Source: Acidobacteriota bacterium | GTDB taxonomy: Bacteria; Acidobacteriota; JAAYUB01 | DNA length: 60,512 bases | Reading direction: 5' to 3' | Assembly: GCA_016935015.1 (NCBI GenBank) | Contig: JAFGRT010000061.1 | Span: forward strand, 1 to 60,512 | Part shown: one piece after another, positions 8,801 to 19,457 of the stretch | Layout: every line of letters starts with the position of its first letter | How positions within the stretch are numbered: position 1 is the first letter of the stretch | Made by a program: the position numbers and the translations under genes | The notes under the pieces: model-generated | Told to the model about the DNA's origin: nothing | The model's input: the letters and a program-made list of their open reading frames with translations, nothing else | Databases searched by the model: none

Positions 8801-11028
8801 CCGGAGACCTCCGCCAGAGAGGTGCGCCGCAGGTGAATGCCGGCCCGGCCGGCGCTGTTGCCCCGCACCTGGACGGACACCAGGTATTCACCCGGCCGGA
8901 AGTATTGCTGCACCAGCGCGTTCCGGCCGATACCGTTTTCGGTGGCGGCGAATAGCGTGGTGGTCAGGCGGGTCCGCACCCGGATCTGGGTGGCCAGGCG
9001 GCCGCTGGTTTCCAGTCGGTAGAGGCCGGCTTCCGTGACCCGCAGGAGGTAAAATTTGGCCTGTCCGCGGGCGAAATCGACGAAGACGGGATCATCCTCC
9101 GTCAAAATCTTCAGGAGTGCGGCCCAGTCCTGCAGCTGGGGCGGGGGCGGCGGCACCAGCGAGACGGCATTGGCCCGGATGTTGAACAGGGCGGTGCTCG
9201 TGCCTGTATTTCGAAGCGTCACCTGGTAACGGCCGGGGGTGACCAGATTCTTCAGATTGTGGGGGGCTTCATTCAGACGCAGCTCGAACGAGCCGCCCGT
9301 CACGTCCAGCAGCGAGTTTTCGGCCACCGTGGCCGGAAAGGCAACCTCTTCGCCCGGATGAAGCGTTACCGGTAACGGTTCCGTCAGATCGACGGGCAGG
9401 GACCGGACCAGAAGGCCCGACTCCACGCCCGGGCGCTGGTTCAGCCAGACGGTGTAATAATTGGCCGAGCGATCCAGCGTCACCTGTGGCCAGTGGATGC
9501 TCTGCCGCTGCGGTCCAATCGTGGCGGCCGACGCTGCCCAGTCCATGGCGCCGGCTTCGTCTTTGAGGCGCAGGTCGAAGTGCAGGATGCCCGTCGAACG
9601 GGGATTCATGGCCAGCACGTAGTAGCCGCGGGTGAGTTCCAGCTCGCTGCCGGCCGGGACAAACGGCGGCGGACGGTAGCCGCGCGGTCGCGAGACCATG
9701 AACGGCGCCGCCTGATATTCGGCCGTGGCTCCGGCGGCCGGGTTTTCCTCGATGACATAGGTGCCGGTGGTCTCGACGAACAGAAAGACGCTGGCCGCGT
9801 TGAGCAGGTTGACGCGGCGGATCAGGGGGGCACCGGCGCCGACATTGAGGGTGCTGGCTTCCAGGGGAGTTTTGCTGTCCGAGGCAATGAGGAGGGCGGT
9901 GGCGTCGACGGCATCCCGCCCGGCGGCGGAGTGGATGCTGGAAATCCAGAACTGGTTGGGCTTGTCAGGTAGCTGATGGCGGTCCTGCTGGACGAAATAG
10001 TCCAGTTCCAGGGTGTCGCCGGGCGCGGCCGTGACGATGATCCAGTGCCGGTTACTGCCGTAGTTTGTATAGAGGCTGCACCAGGGATCACGGGATTCCT
10101 TGGTGATTTCCGTGGTTTCACCGTAACCGAACCGGCTGTCCTTCTCCGACCAGTAACGGACCTGCAGCGTCGTCGCTTTCTTGTCCGGGCGCACCAGCTG
10201 GAAATAATTGGTGTCCCGTCCCACCAGGAACGCATCCCGGCCGAACGGGGACATGGTGAACAGGCGTTGCCCGTTTTCACCGAGGAAAGGTACTCCCCAG
10301 CGCAGGTAAAGGGAATGGGCGCCCGTGTTCTGGGTCCAGTCGGCGGCCGGGCCGCCGTAACAGGTCAGCAGATAGAGTCCGGGATTGAGATCATGGTGGA
10401 ATTCCAGGTACTGCATGGGCTGTCCGGCCACGGGCTCGAATACGCTGGCGGTGGGACGGACGTCGGCCAGCCAGGCTCCGTCCTGCCAGAGCCGGCAGTC
10501 CCGCAGGTTGCGGCCCATGATCTCGAGCCGGAGGGTCTGGCGCTGCTCGATATGGATCCACCAGGAACGCTGCTCGAGGTCGTCCATGGCCGACTCCACC
10601 ACCTGCCGCGACGGCAGAAAGGGCAGATCACGGATATCGGCGGCATCATGCATCTCCCGAAAGGGGGCGACCGTGGCCGTGACCTCGCCGCTCCCCTTCT
10701 TGTGCGAATGCAGGCGCAGCTTGTAGGTGCCCTTGTCCAGCAGCAGATCGAGGCGGCCGTCCGTTTCACCTGCCGTGCCGTCGGCAGCGAAGGGACCGGC
10801 CATGCGGTCGAGGATTTCCAGCCGGGTTCCCTGGCCGCTCTGGACCTGGATGCTGTAGCGGCCCGCCTGATGGACGTGGAGCAATGTGTCGTTCGTCCCC
10901 CGGGCCTCGAAGACGGCTTGGGCCAATTCGGCGGGGGGGCTCGACGGGTCCGCCGACGGGAATATGACACCCGGCCACGCTGCCATTCCCAGAATCAGGA
11001 TGATGAGACGCCTGGTCCATGCTGACAT
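5878..11028 (-). CDS. Giant secreted protein of unknown function, coupled to alpha-2-macroglobulin
   Basis: I do not recognise a family for this 1716-residue protein. It begins with a signal-anchor-like segment (RRLIILILGMAAWPGVIF) and has no further strong membrane segment, so it is probably exported. The body consists of repeated beta-rich stretches that end in motifs such as LPPGKYQLKLV, LEPGKYHYFSLP and FRPGEYLVSVQV. This pattern resembles pre-peptidase C-terminal (PPC) or other beta-sandwich modules. No catalytic motif is visible. The start at 11028 is chosen because GAGGAGG lies about 8 bases upstream; an open frame continues to 11658, but that part is Arg/Pro/His-rich noise. The gene overlaps the alpha-2-macroglobulin gene by 4 bases, which suggests that the two products act together at the cell envelope. 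A scaffold or partner role is inference. Confidence 0.8.
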   Translation of the reverse strand: MSAWTRRLIILILGMAAWPGVIFPSADPSSPPAELAQAVFEARGTNDTLLHVHQAGRYSIQVQSGQGTRLEILDRMAGPFAADGTAGETDGRLDLLLDKGTYKLRLHSHKKGSGEVTATVAPFREMHDAADIRDLPFLPSRQVVESAMDDLEQRSWWIHIEQRQTLRLEIMGRNLRDCRLWQDGAWLADVRPTASVFEPVAGQPMQYLEFHHDLNPGLYLLTCYGGPAADWTQNTGAHSLYLRWGVPFLGENGQRLFTMSPFGRDAFLVGRDTNYFQLVRPDKKATTLQVRYWSEKDSRFGYGETTEITKESRDPWCSLYTNYGSNRHWIIVTAAPGDTLELDYFVQQDRHQLPDKPNQFWISSIHSAAGRDAVDATALLIASDSKTPLEASTLNVGAGAPLIRRVNLLNAASVFLFVETTGTYVIEENPAAGATAEYQAAPFMVSRPRGYRPPPFVPAGSELELTRGYYVLAMNPRSTGILHFDLRLKDEAGAMDWAASAATIGPQRQSIHWPQVTLDRSANYYTVWLNQRPGVESGLLVRSLPVDLTEPLPVTLHPGEEVAFPATVAENSLLDVTGGSFELRLNEAPHNLKNLVTPGRYQVTLRNTGTSTALFNIRANAVSLVPPPPPQLQDWAALLKILTEDDPVFVDFARGQAKFYLLRVTEAGLYRLETSGRLATQIRVRTRLTTTLFAATENGIGRNALVQQYFRPGEYLVSVQVRGNSAGRAGIHLRRTSLAEVSGLAPGSVIRRSVPADGAIRLPFALADPGTYHLDTFGLGKTFARRLEDADGWPILPTDEVGPITLELEPGKYHYFSLPEPVDSRRVVTLQRVTEPEKIRGKGPHPLILNQPLDNIWLEQPGRPPDVYTLAMTAEAKVYVYLKPTLTATLRGPDGADAMTVRDGFAEGVLAAGDYRIEVRSVEENNRVPYTLRMTTEDLIPGVSQQVPELPYTLRVSVSREALQDIASFGRTDVKAYLWDENLTELLAWNDDRADDWNFLISRRLPPGKYQLKLVAVGPDVQPFAVNMDERPEKSLSTQSVPFAVREDLAQTVLKIPFTARQKGLVRFTGSAGRTGLALYRQGRLLAEGEDRLIVPLAADAEYTLLAWQSAGGTAEIAAAPLDFRTINLTGESRLEPALTAARLRDTAGLSWRCLAEGTELFFAPSLERPCLPLQGEPVALAADGGWLVAPDSADVRLEPFVIGRERPVTVLLGDMPLHGALEQDLDAPLLLRAETVGRPVGISAYPAGQPPPEEYRWAGMLAQPAGTFFGIPGKGSYQARLWSTGDRLVIHSAGMRESGSERVTLRLTSYPPLGQRDFRQIASLEQEIPPGRSLLLTLPDSPQSLRLSMGRGMMAYAWQGDDPQGLVACLEENGERLLNTNGGLLTILNTAAAPALFRAEKIPAPRPEAVRITPDNGYETVASRAGTLQADVPALPAGQRLYITGEDLSARLWGADGRLREPRAVRERPWIATFDAAPGILEIRHGPGLISVWMDAADRPACRLAAGKAETVPVPLTPGLLMLQNEPQAWTLTLAAPRLVAAVTDAPGVISLQDGAAVLDLRAASTFADRHLVRRLPAGTYRLGARPLAGQSRTGVLRCTHLEPEMLPPGEEAPVRLIRPGEIQAYTFTVTVAGNVGAGIRTDTDRLTAWLTDMDNRVMARGPLMFRKLPPGDYLLLVAGGDAPVQYRPVVLGTTGSRQGIPDDVLEKYLKEERQ

Positions 11029-11342
11029 ACCCTGTCCTCCTCTTTTTACGATCCGGGCCCGGCTACTGAACCGTATCGGCGACTGCGTTCGGAAGACCGG
11101 ATCCGGGGATGGTCGACAGAAAAGATGACTGATAATGTGTATATTACCATGGTTGGTTTCCGCTGCCCAAAGGATTTCACTGGGGCAGCCGCGGATGAGA
11201 GATTCTGACGGATTGGACCCCTGACATGGCGCAGAGTTCCTGGAGGGGGCACGACCGCGCCACACCCGCTCATGATCGGGTGGTGGTGTGCGGCGGACGG
11301 TCGATCGACCATCCCGCCCGGACAGCGTGCGCCGCCACGGGG
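11029..11342. other. Intergenic region upstream of the giant secreted gene
   Basis: No gene is supported in these 314 bases. The half near the giant gene (about 11110-11160) is unusually AT-rich and probably holds its minus-strand promoter. The best pair is TTGGGC, then 18 bases, then TAATAT, which is weak. A perfect 12-base palindrome, GGTCGATCGACC, lies at 11299-11310 and could be an operator or chance. Confidence 0.4.
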
Positions 11343-12584
11343 TCAGGGGGCGTGGGTGGCCTCGGCAGAGAATTCTCCCCGCTGCAAGAGGGCCATGAGA
11401 CGGCTTACCAGCAGGGCGAAACCGTTGGTGTCGATGGCCTCGCTGGTGTGATTGACGGTAGCGGCCAGGGCGTACGCTGGTCCGTCCGCCGCCGGCTGCA
11501 GCAGGTGGGTGAAATTGAGTACGCCCGGCTCCGAACCTCCCTTGTAACCGATGCGATGCCACTGGGCGGGATTGGCCAGGCCTGTATTGATGGCCAGGGA
11601 TGGGTCGTCCCGCAGGGAGTGGATCAGCCGGCACAGCTCCCGGGTGGAGATGTGCCATTCGATCTCGTCCACCATGACCGGGCTGCCGTCATAGGCGATC
11701 TTGTTCAGAGGGAAATCCTGCAGCTTTTCCAGCAGCTGGCGTCGCCCCGCGAGATCGGCGGCGGCGTAGCGCTGTCGGGTGTCCGCTTCGACGCCCCACT
11801 TCAGGACGAACATCTCGCGCGTGGAAAGGAACGGGCGCAACCGCTGCGGGGCATGGGCCTCCACCCGCTCACGGCCGAGCAGAAACAGCAGATGATCGGT
11901 GGCGGTATTGTCACTGATGCTGATCATCAGGTTGGCCAGGGTGCGCAGTGTCAGCGGGCTGTCGGCGGGCCAGTTCTGCAGGATGCCCGACGGCAGGGAC
12001 ACCCGGTCGGCCCGCAACGGCACCACCTGGTCCCAGCGCATTTTTCCGGCCCGCACCTGATCGGCTGCCGACTGCAGAACGTACAGCTTGAACGCCGACC
12101 CGACGGCCAGGGGCAGGTCGCTGTTCAGCGAGAAAAGCGTTTGGCCGTCGTCGCGGACCAGGGTAACGGAAACCTGGCCCGGTATTCGGCTGAATTCCTC
12201 GCGCAGGCTGGTCGGCGAGTCGTCAAAGAGCGTCCAGTGTCCGAACCAGAGTCCGACAATCTGGCGCTGTTGGTTGAGAGTGATGCGGCACGGAGTTTTC
12301 CCCTTGGTAAACACCAGCTCGTAGTTCCCGCTGGAACCCACGATCTGCTCCAGGTCACCCAACGCGCCGCGGTAGGTGTCGAGGATCTGTTTCATCTGTG
12401 GTTCCGGCACCTGTTCCAGGAAGGACGGGTGGAAGAAACGTCCCAGGTCATGGGCATCCGGGGCGAACAACTTGAGGAGGACGGCTTTTTCGGCGTCGCC
12501 GGCCGGATCCAGATCCGTCGCCGGTGTGCCGACAGGCAGGATGAGCAGACACAGGAGGCCGGCCAAGCTCAGTCTGAAAGGCAT
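11343..12584 (-). CDS. Class A beta-lactamase-fold serine hydrolase, exported
   Basis: This 413-residue protein has a signal peptide (LSLAGLLCLLILPVGTPA) and a C-terminal class A beta-lactamase-like domain. The three hallmark motifs are visible: SAFK with nucleophile Ser163 and Lys166, SDN in LMISISDNTATDHL, and KGG in GYKGGSEPG in place of KTG. Residues about 25-120 form a separate N-terminal domain resembling DUF3887-type beta-lactamase-associated domains. The family includes true beta-lactamases, but also many peptidases and esterases of the same fold; resistance cannot be claimed, as no typical Glu166 omega loop is obvious to me. AAAGGAGAT precedes the ATG. The gene lies upstream of the giant protein and alpha-2-macroglobulin genes on the same strand, separated by 314 bases. 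Confidence 0.85.
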   Translation of the reverse strand: MPFRLSLAGLLCLLILPVGTPATDLDPAGDAEKAVLLKLFAPDAHDLGRFFHPSFLEQVPEPQMKQILDTYRGALGDLEQIVGSSGNYELVFTKGKTPCRITLNQQRQIVGLWFGHWTLFDDSPTSLREEFSRIPGQVSVTLVRDDGQTLFSLNSDLPLAVGSAFKLYVLQSAADQVRAGKMRWDQVVPLRADRVSLPSGILQNWPADSPLTLRTLANLMISISDNTATDHLLFLLGRERVEAHAPQRLRPFLSTREMFVLKWGVEADTRQRYAAADLAGRRQLLEKLQDFPLNKIAYDGSPVMVDEIEWHISTRELCRLIHSLRDDPSLAINTGLANPAQWHRIGYKGGSEPGVLNFTHLLQPAADGPAYALAATVNHTSEAIDTNGFALLVSRLMALLQRGEFSAEATHAP

Positions 12585-12812
12585 AGTATCTCCTTTGGCG
12601 GATTATTTTCTTTTTTCAGTACGCGTCAGTCGTGGCGTTATTCGGGCCGCGGCTGACAATTTCGGCTCACCGGTGCCGCCGGGATCGGCGACGAGGCCGG
12701 CGACGGCGGATTATACGACCGGTGGCCCCGCACATGGCATTGATCCGGACGGCCTCGAGATGGTATGCTGATGCCGAACACTCCATATTATATGCCACCG
12801 GAGGCAAAGGCC

Positions 12813-13370
12813 ATGGAAAAATTCATACCCCGGCGAGGACGGACCGCCTTGTTGGTCATCGACGTCCAGGAACGCCTGGCGGCGGTGCTGGATCAGGCGT
12901 GGCTGCGCAACGTCGTGGTCAATATCCAGCGCATGCTGCAAGGGATGGAGGTTCTGGGGTGCCCGGCCATCCTGACGGAGCAATACCCCCGCGGCCTGGG
13001 GGCGACGGTGGCGGATTTGCAGCTCTTCCGGCAGAACATGCCGGTCATGGAAAAGATGGCCTTCAGCTGTTGCCGCGACTTGCCGCTGGTGGCTGACCTG
13101 CAGCGTCGGGACGCGGAGTATGTGCTGCTCACCGGCATGGAAACCCATGTCTGTGTGTTGCAGACCGCTTTGGATCTGCTGGCGGCAGGACGGCGGGTGC
13201 ATGTCCTCCAGGACGCCGTTATCAGCCGTACCCGCGACAACTGGCGCGCCGGCCTGGAGCTGATGCGGGATGCCGGCGCCGTCATCAGCACGACGGAAAT
13301 CGCCCTTTTCCAGCTGCAGGAGACCTCCGGGACGGCGTCCTTCAAACAGATCTCGAAACTGGTGAAATGA
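12813..13370 (+). CDS. Isochorismatase-family cysteine hydrolase
   Basis: The 185-residue protein matches the isochorismatase-like hydrolase fold (a YcaC-like or nicotinamidase-like group). The expected catalytic triad is visible: Asp17 in LLVIDVQERL, Lys81 in VMEKMAFSC and Cys114 in METHVCVLQ. Family members hydrolyse isochorismate, nicotinamide or other amides, and the substrate cannot be told from sequence. The start at 12813 is chosen because GGAGG lies 8 bases upstream; the frame is open further upstream without better support. The protein is cytoplasmic, with no signal peptide. It is transcribed divergently from the beta-lactamase-fold gene and ends 37 bases before the convergent Memo gene. 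A short GCCGG-AAGA-CCGGC hairpin lies between the two convergent stops. Confidence 0.85.
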   Translation: MEKFIPRRGRTALLVIDVQERLAAVLDQAWLRNVVVNIQRMLQGMEVLGCPAILTEQYPRGLGATVADLQLFRQNMPVMEKMAFSCCRDLPLVADLQRRDAEYVLLTGMETHVCVLQTALDLLAAGRRVHVLQDAVISRTRDNWRAGLELMRDAGAVISTTEIALFQLQETSGTASFKQISKLVK

Positions 13371-13407
13371 TCATCGGCGCGGTCGGCACCCCGGCCGGAA
13401 GACCGGC

Positions 13408-14214
13408 TCAGACGAAATAGAGGCTGGCGTAGCCCACAACACTGGAATAATCACCTGAAACATCCCCCGAAGTGGCGTAGCGGACCAGCTCCCCCCGCGT
13501 GGCCCCCAGCTGACGGCAGGCCTGCATGACGGCCACGGCCGCCGCATATCCGCACATGGAGATGCTCTCCCGGTTCACCACCTCATGCAGCCCTTCGGGA
13601 TTCAGCGCCTTCATTTCGGCGATGGCCAGGGAGTCCTTCTTGCGGGAGATCTCATCCGGCTCGAAATGACTCATGTCGGAGCTGGCCACCAGCAGGACCG
13701 GTTCCCCGCTCCGGTGGACGGTATCGGCCAGGGCGTCGCCCAGTTCCAGCAGAATGGGCAAGCGGCCGGTACCGAGACAGATGGGCACGAATGTCAGGTC
13801 GGGCTGCAGATAGCGGAGAAAGGGGAGGTGCACCTCCAGCGAATGCTCGCGGGAATGGGCCAGGGCATCGAATTTCAGGTCGGGAAAGCGTTCCTGTAGG
13901 GCATAGGCCGTTTCCTCGTCCAGCGGGACTTCACCCAGGGGTGTCTCCCAGGATCCCTCCCCCATGAAGGCCAGTGTGGCACCCAGCCCGGAGTGGTTTG
14001 GGCACAGGATGATCACCCGGCGGGGAATGCGCACGGCGGCATACACTTCACCCGCGACGGCCCCCGAATAGATATAGCCGGCATGCGGCGCCACCACTCC
14101 CTTGACCTCTATTTTCTCGGAAACATCCGGAACAAATCGTTGCAGATCCCGTTCCAGGGCTGCGGCGGAGGCCGGATAAAACGTGCCGGCGACGGCGGTT
14201 CTTCGAATGTGCAT
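13408..14214 (-). CDS. amrB: Memo family protein (AmmeMemoRadiSam system protein B)
   Basis: The 268-residue protein matches the MEMO1 family: HIRRTAVAGTFYP at the start, VVAPHAGYIYSGAVAG, the metal-site HSLEVHLPFL, LLVASSDMSHFEP, and SMCGYAAAVAVM near the end. The fold is dioxygenase-like and the bacterial function is not settled. In many genomes it sits with an AMMECR1 protein and a radical SAM enzyme, neither of which is in this window. The start at 14214 has GGAGAGGAGGA about 5 bases upstream; the frame runs on to 14475, but that part is basic noise. A good minus-strand promoter lies at 14330-14358. Confidence 0.88.
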   Translation of the reverse strand: MHIRRTAVAGTFYPASAAALERDLQRFVPDVSEKIEVKGVVAPHAGYIYSGAVAGEVYAAVRIPRRVIILCPNHSGLGATLAFMGEGSWETPLGEVPLDEETAYALQERFPDLKFDALAHSREHSLEVHLPFLRYLQPDLTFVPICLGTGRLPILLELGDALADTVHRSGEPVLLVASSDMSHFEPDEISRKKDSLAIAEMKALNPEGLHEVVNRESISMCGYAAAVAVMQACRQLGATRGELVRYATSGDVSGDYSSVVGYASLYFV

Positions 14215-14524
14215 CTTGTCCTCCTCTCCCCTGCTCGACTGAAGAGTGTTTCCGGAGACGGCCGTCGGGACGGGCGGTGGCGCCGTCTGCCGGAATACAA
14301 TCAAATCTGCCGGAATAGATCCCGTGATCATTATAACCCGTTTGCCGCCGGGCGACAATGCCTGATTCAAGCGCCGGATCCGGCGATGAACGGGGCGTGG
14401 ATCCGCGGCCGGTCGGCCGGTTATTTTCCGTGCAATAAGGTGTGGATTTTTTTTATAAAATATCGTAAAATACAACGTTTATTGCAAGTTAATCCGTGGA
14501 TGAAACCACTGTGGAGTTATGGGT
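14215..14524. other. Divergent control region between the Memo gene and gyrA
   Basis: These 310 bases hold the Memo promoter and, next to gyrA, a strikingly AT-rich stretch (about 14450-14482) with a T8 run that probably contains the gyrA promoter. An exact 8-base inverted repeat, TGCAATAA (14431-14438) and TTATTGCA (14479-14486), brackets that stretch. It may be an operator or a topology-sensitive promoter element; this is inference. Confidence 0.5.
14330..14358 (-). promoter_or_regulatory. Promoter of the Memo-family gene
   Basis: On the minus strand TTGTCG (14353-14358) and a consensus TATAAT (14330-14335) are spaced by 17 bases. Transcription would begin near 14323, giving a leader of about 110 bases before the Memo start. 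Confidence 0.65.
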
Positions 14525-16976
<2,452 letters not shown>

Positions 16977-17002
<26 letters not shown>

Positions 17003-17822
17003 ATGGCTGCATTTTTTCCTGGACCATCTGCGGTTCATCATCCTGGTGACCATCCTGATCCTGGTGTTTGTGGGTGTGATCATGTTTTCCAACCGGGCCA
17101 CGCCCGAATCACTTTTCATGTCCGCCCTGGAGGAGGAGGGGATCGGCGAGTACGCAGCCGCCCGCGAGGTGTACCAGGAAATCGAAACCCATTTCCCCCA
17201 CTGGGAGAAAATCGGTGAGGTGTACTACCATCTGGGCAATTTGTGCTATTTCCGCGAGAACGATATTCACGGCGCCATGAACTACTGGTCACGGGTGTTG
17301 CTCCTCGATTTGGAATCACCCCATGAATTCACCATCCGCACCCGGCTGGCCGAGATTTACCAGAATACCGTCGGGGACACGGAAAAGGCCGTGGAACAAT
17401 GGCGGTACCTTATCGACAGATACCCGCAACGTCCGGAGATCCAGCAATTTCGCCTCAACATCGTCAAGACTCATGTCCGCACCGACCAGTTCGAGTCGGC
17501 CCTGATCGAGCTGAAAAACCTGCAGACCGAAGTGCAAGATGCCCATCTGTTGGATCAGATTTCGCTCCAGATCGGGATGATCTATACCTTCCAAAAAAAC
17601 TATGTGTTGGCCCAGAAGATTTTCGAGGATGTGCTGGCCAGTCCCCATTGCGCGGAATGCCGCAATATGGCCGTCCTGCACCTGGTGGATGTGCTGGAGG
17701 CCCAGGAAAATTACCAGAAGGCCGTTGAAATTTTGCAACAAATTCCAGATAATGTTCTCGTACCGGAAAGCCGGCAGTCCCGGATCAACAGTATCCGGAA
17801 GAAATGGCGGGAAAAGCCCTGA
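16977..17822 (+). CDS. Membrane-anchored TPR protein
   Basis: The 281-residue protein has one N-terminal transmembrane segment (about residues 19-38, [18 protein letters not shown]). TPR-like helical repeats follow, for example [29 protein letters not shown], and [15 protein letters not shown]. The topology resembles YfgM- or BamD-like proteins that hold TPRs outside the membrane, but no specific family signature is seen. It starts inside the 3' end of gyrA with a 26-base overlap; GGAGG lies about 12 bases before the ATG. The role is unknown; a scaffold for envelope or secretion complexes is a guess. Confidence 0.8.
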
Positions 17823-17849
17823 AGCTTTTCCCGCCGGAAAAGGAAACGC

Positions 17850-18185
17850 ATGATGCCCGAAAAGAAAAACATCCCCATGAAGTTGGTCTACCCCCAGGGC
17901 AGAGAAAAGATTAGATTTGTCAACCATTTCCTGTTCTCCCAGATCGAAATGGACGTCGTTCTGGATATCGGGGTTGTGGACCCCCGCAAGGTGATGGAGA
18001 TCAATCACAAGATTCAGCAAGGGCTGCTCGAGCCGGAGGAACATCTGGAATCGGTGGTCATCCAGCGTCTGGGTATGAGCATCAGCTCCTTCATGAAGCT
18101 GAAGCACCAGATCGACCAGATCTTCAACAGTCTCGAAAAGCAGGGTGTGCTGGTTAAAAAACAGGGGAGTATAACGACGCAGTAG
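17850..18185 (+). CDS. Small DUF3467-like protein
   Basis: The 111-residue protein is cytoplasmic, with no signal peptide or membrane segment. The segment IRFVNHFLFSQIEMDVVLDIG resembles the core of DUF3467 proteins (a short beta-rich domain of unknown function), and the C-terminal half is helical (FMKLKHQIDQIFNSLEKQG). The match is from memory of the family pattern and is tentative. AAGGA sits just upstream of the ATG; a second ATG immediately follows. It lies 27 bases after the TPR gene, in the gyrA transcription unit. Confidence 0.7.
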   Translation: MMPEKKNIPMKLVYPQGREKIRFVNHFLFSQIEMDVVLDIGVVDPRKVMEINHKIQQGLLEPEEHLESVVIQRLGMSISSFMKLKHQIDQIFNSLEKQGVLVKKQGSITTQ

Positions 18186-18244
18186 CCTGCGGACCGCGCG
18201 GCCGGGTGGTGACTACAACTCGACCCCGACCGCAGCGGAGGGGA

Positions 18245-18280
18245 GGGGAAAGGTGCGGCGGCACGGTGTTGCCTTTCCCC
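18245..18280 (+). terminator. Stem-loop between the DUF3467-like and DUF4388 genes
   Basis: GGGGAAAGG (18245-18253) pairs perfectly with CCTTTCCCC (18272-18280), and a smaller GTGC/GCAC stem lies within the loop. The hairpin is strong but is followed by GTTCGAATCTTT rather than a clean T run, so it may be a weak terminator, an attenuator or an RNA-stabilising element. Confidence 0.35.
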
Positions 18281-18314
18281 GTTCGAATCTTTGCACTCTC
18301 AGGGAGAGCTTCCT

Positions 18315-19427
18315 ATGCTGCTAAAAGGTAGTCTGAAAGTTACCACCCTTCCCGAAATTCTTCATTCCATCTGTATCAGCAAAGAGACAGGAATTCTCAC
18401 CCTCCAGCAATTCAACGTCAAGAAAAAGATTTACTTCGAAGAGGGAAAAATCGCTTTCGCCTATTCCAACCAGCGGAAGGATTCGCTGGGCGATGTGCTG
18501 TTGCGCAGCGGGACCATCGCCCTGGAGATGTACCTGAAAACGGCCGATCAGATACGTCCCGGTCTGCGTCACGGCCAGATCCTGCTGCGCGAGAAGGTCA
18601 TCACGACTCAGCAGCTGATCACGGCCGTGCACAGTCAGGTCCAGGATATCATCTTTTCGCTGTTTCACTGGGTGGAAGGCACGTTTGAGTTCGAGAAGGA
18701 AGAGAAGAACAAGGAAACCATCAAGCTGAACATCTCCTCGTCGGACCTGATCCTGTCCGGCGTCAAGCGGATTACTGACTGGTCCATCATTTCCAAGATG
18801 ATCGGTGCCATCGACAACGTCATGGAAGAATCGCCCGAGTTTGAAACCAAACTGAGCGAAATCCAGCTGGATGATCAGGAAAACGACATCGTGAAATACG
18901 CCGTCGGCCGGTCCATCGAGGACGTGCTGGGCTACAGCCTGCTCAACGATTACGAGACCTGCCGATTGCTGGCCGGTTTCATCACCATCGATCTGTTCCG
19001 GATCCGCAAGTCCCAATTCTTTATCCTGGAGCCCGTCACGGATATCGACACCGACAAACTGAAGCGCATGGCCGACCTGTTCAACAACATCTATCGGCAC
19101 ATCCAGTCCACACTCCGCAACAGCGCCGGGCCGATGGCCGAAAAGATTCTCAAGAACTACTACATGGAAGTACGCCAGACGGAAAAAGAACTCCTCAAGA
19201 ATGTGGAGATGAAGGACGACGGCGCCCTGGACAGCGATCTGCTGGATCTCAACCTGATGAACCTGGAGATGGAAAACAAAACCGAACGGGTCTATCAGAT
19301 GTACTTGAAGGTTCTCAGTTCACTGCTGAAGGCAGCCCGGGAGCTGCTGGGTGGTGATGAGATGTCCCGCCTGGATCAGGAAATCAAGGAACTTGTGGAA
19401 CGGATGTCCGCGACGACGGAGGAATGA
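18315..19427 (+). CDS. DUF4388 (PATAN-type) domain protein
   Basis: The 370-residue protein begins with a DUF4388/PatA N-terminal-like domain: LKGSLKVTTLPEILHSI, ETGILTL, KKIYFEEGKIAFAYSN, and GDVLLRSG. A further region resembles a helical output (VITTQQLITAVHSQVQDIIFSLFHWVEGTFEF). The last 120 residues are charged and probably coiled. Such proteins are common in Acidobacteriota and myxobacteria and are thought to join regulatory or motility networks; no exact function is known. The start at 18315 has AGGGAGAG about 6 bases upstream; the frame opens 24 bases earlier without a good site. Confidence 0.78.
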   Translation: MLLKGSLKVTTLPEILHSICISKETGILTLQQFNVKKKIYFEEGKIAFAYSNQRKDSLGDVLLRSGTIALEMYLKTADQIRPGLRHGQILLREKVITTQQLITAVHSQVQDIIFSLFHWVEGTFEFEKEEKNKETIKLNISSSDLILSGVKRITDWSIISKMIGAIDNVMEESPEFETKLSEIQLDDQENDIVKYAVGRSIEDVLGYSLLNDYETCRLLAGFITIDLFRIRKSQFFILEPVTDIDTDKLKRMADLFNNIYRHIQSTLRNSAGPMAEKILKNYYMEVRQTEKELLKNVEMKDDGALDSDLLDLNLMNLEMENKTERVYQMYLKVLSSLLKAARELLGGDEMSRLDQEIKELVERMSATTEE

Positions 19428-19457
19428 CGGCCGGCACGGCCGGCGGTCTTCCCTCCC

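Noticed and set aside
11029-11658. N-terminal extension of the giant secreted protein
   Set aside because: The extra 210 residues are low-quality sequence that overlaps the hydrolase gene end; the start at 11028 has a strong Shine-Dalgarno site and a signal peptide.
18273-18292. GTTCGAATC resembling a tRNA T-loop
   Set aside because: The flanking bases do not form a T-stem and no acceptor or anticodon stem can be drawn.
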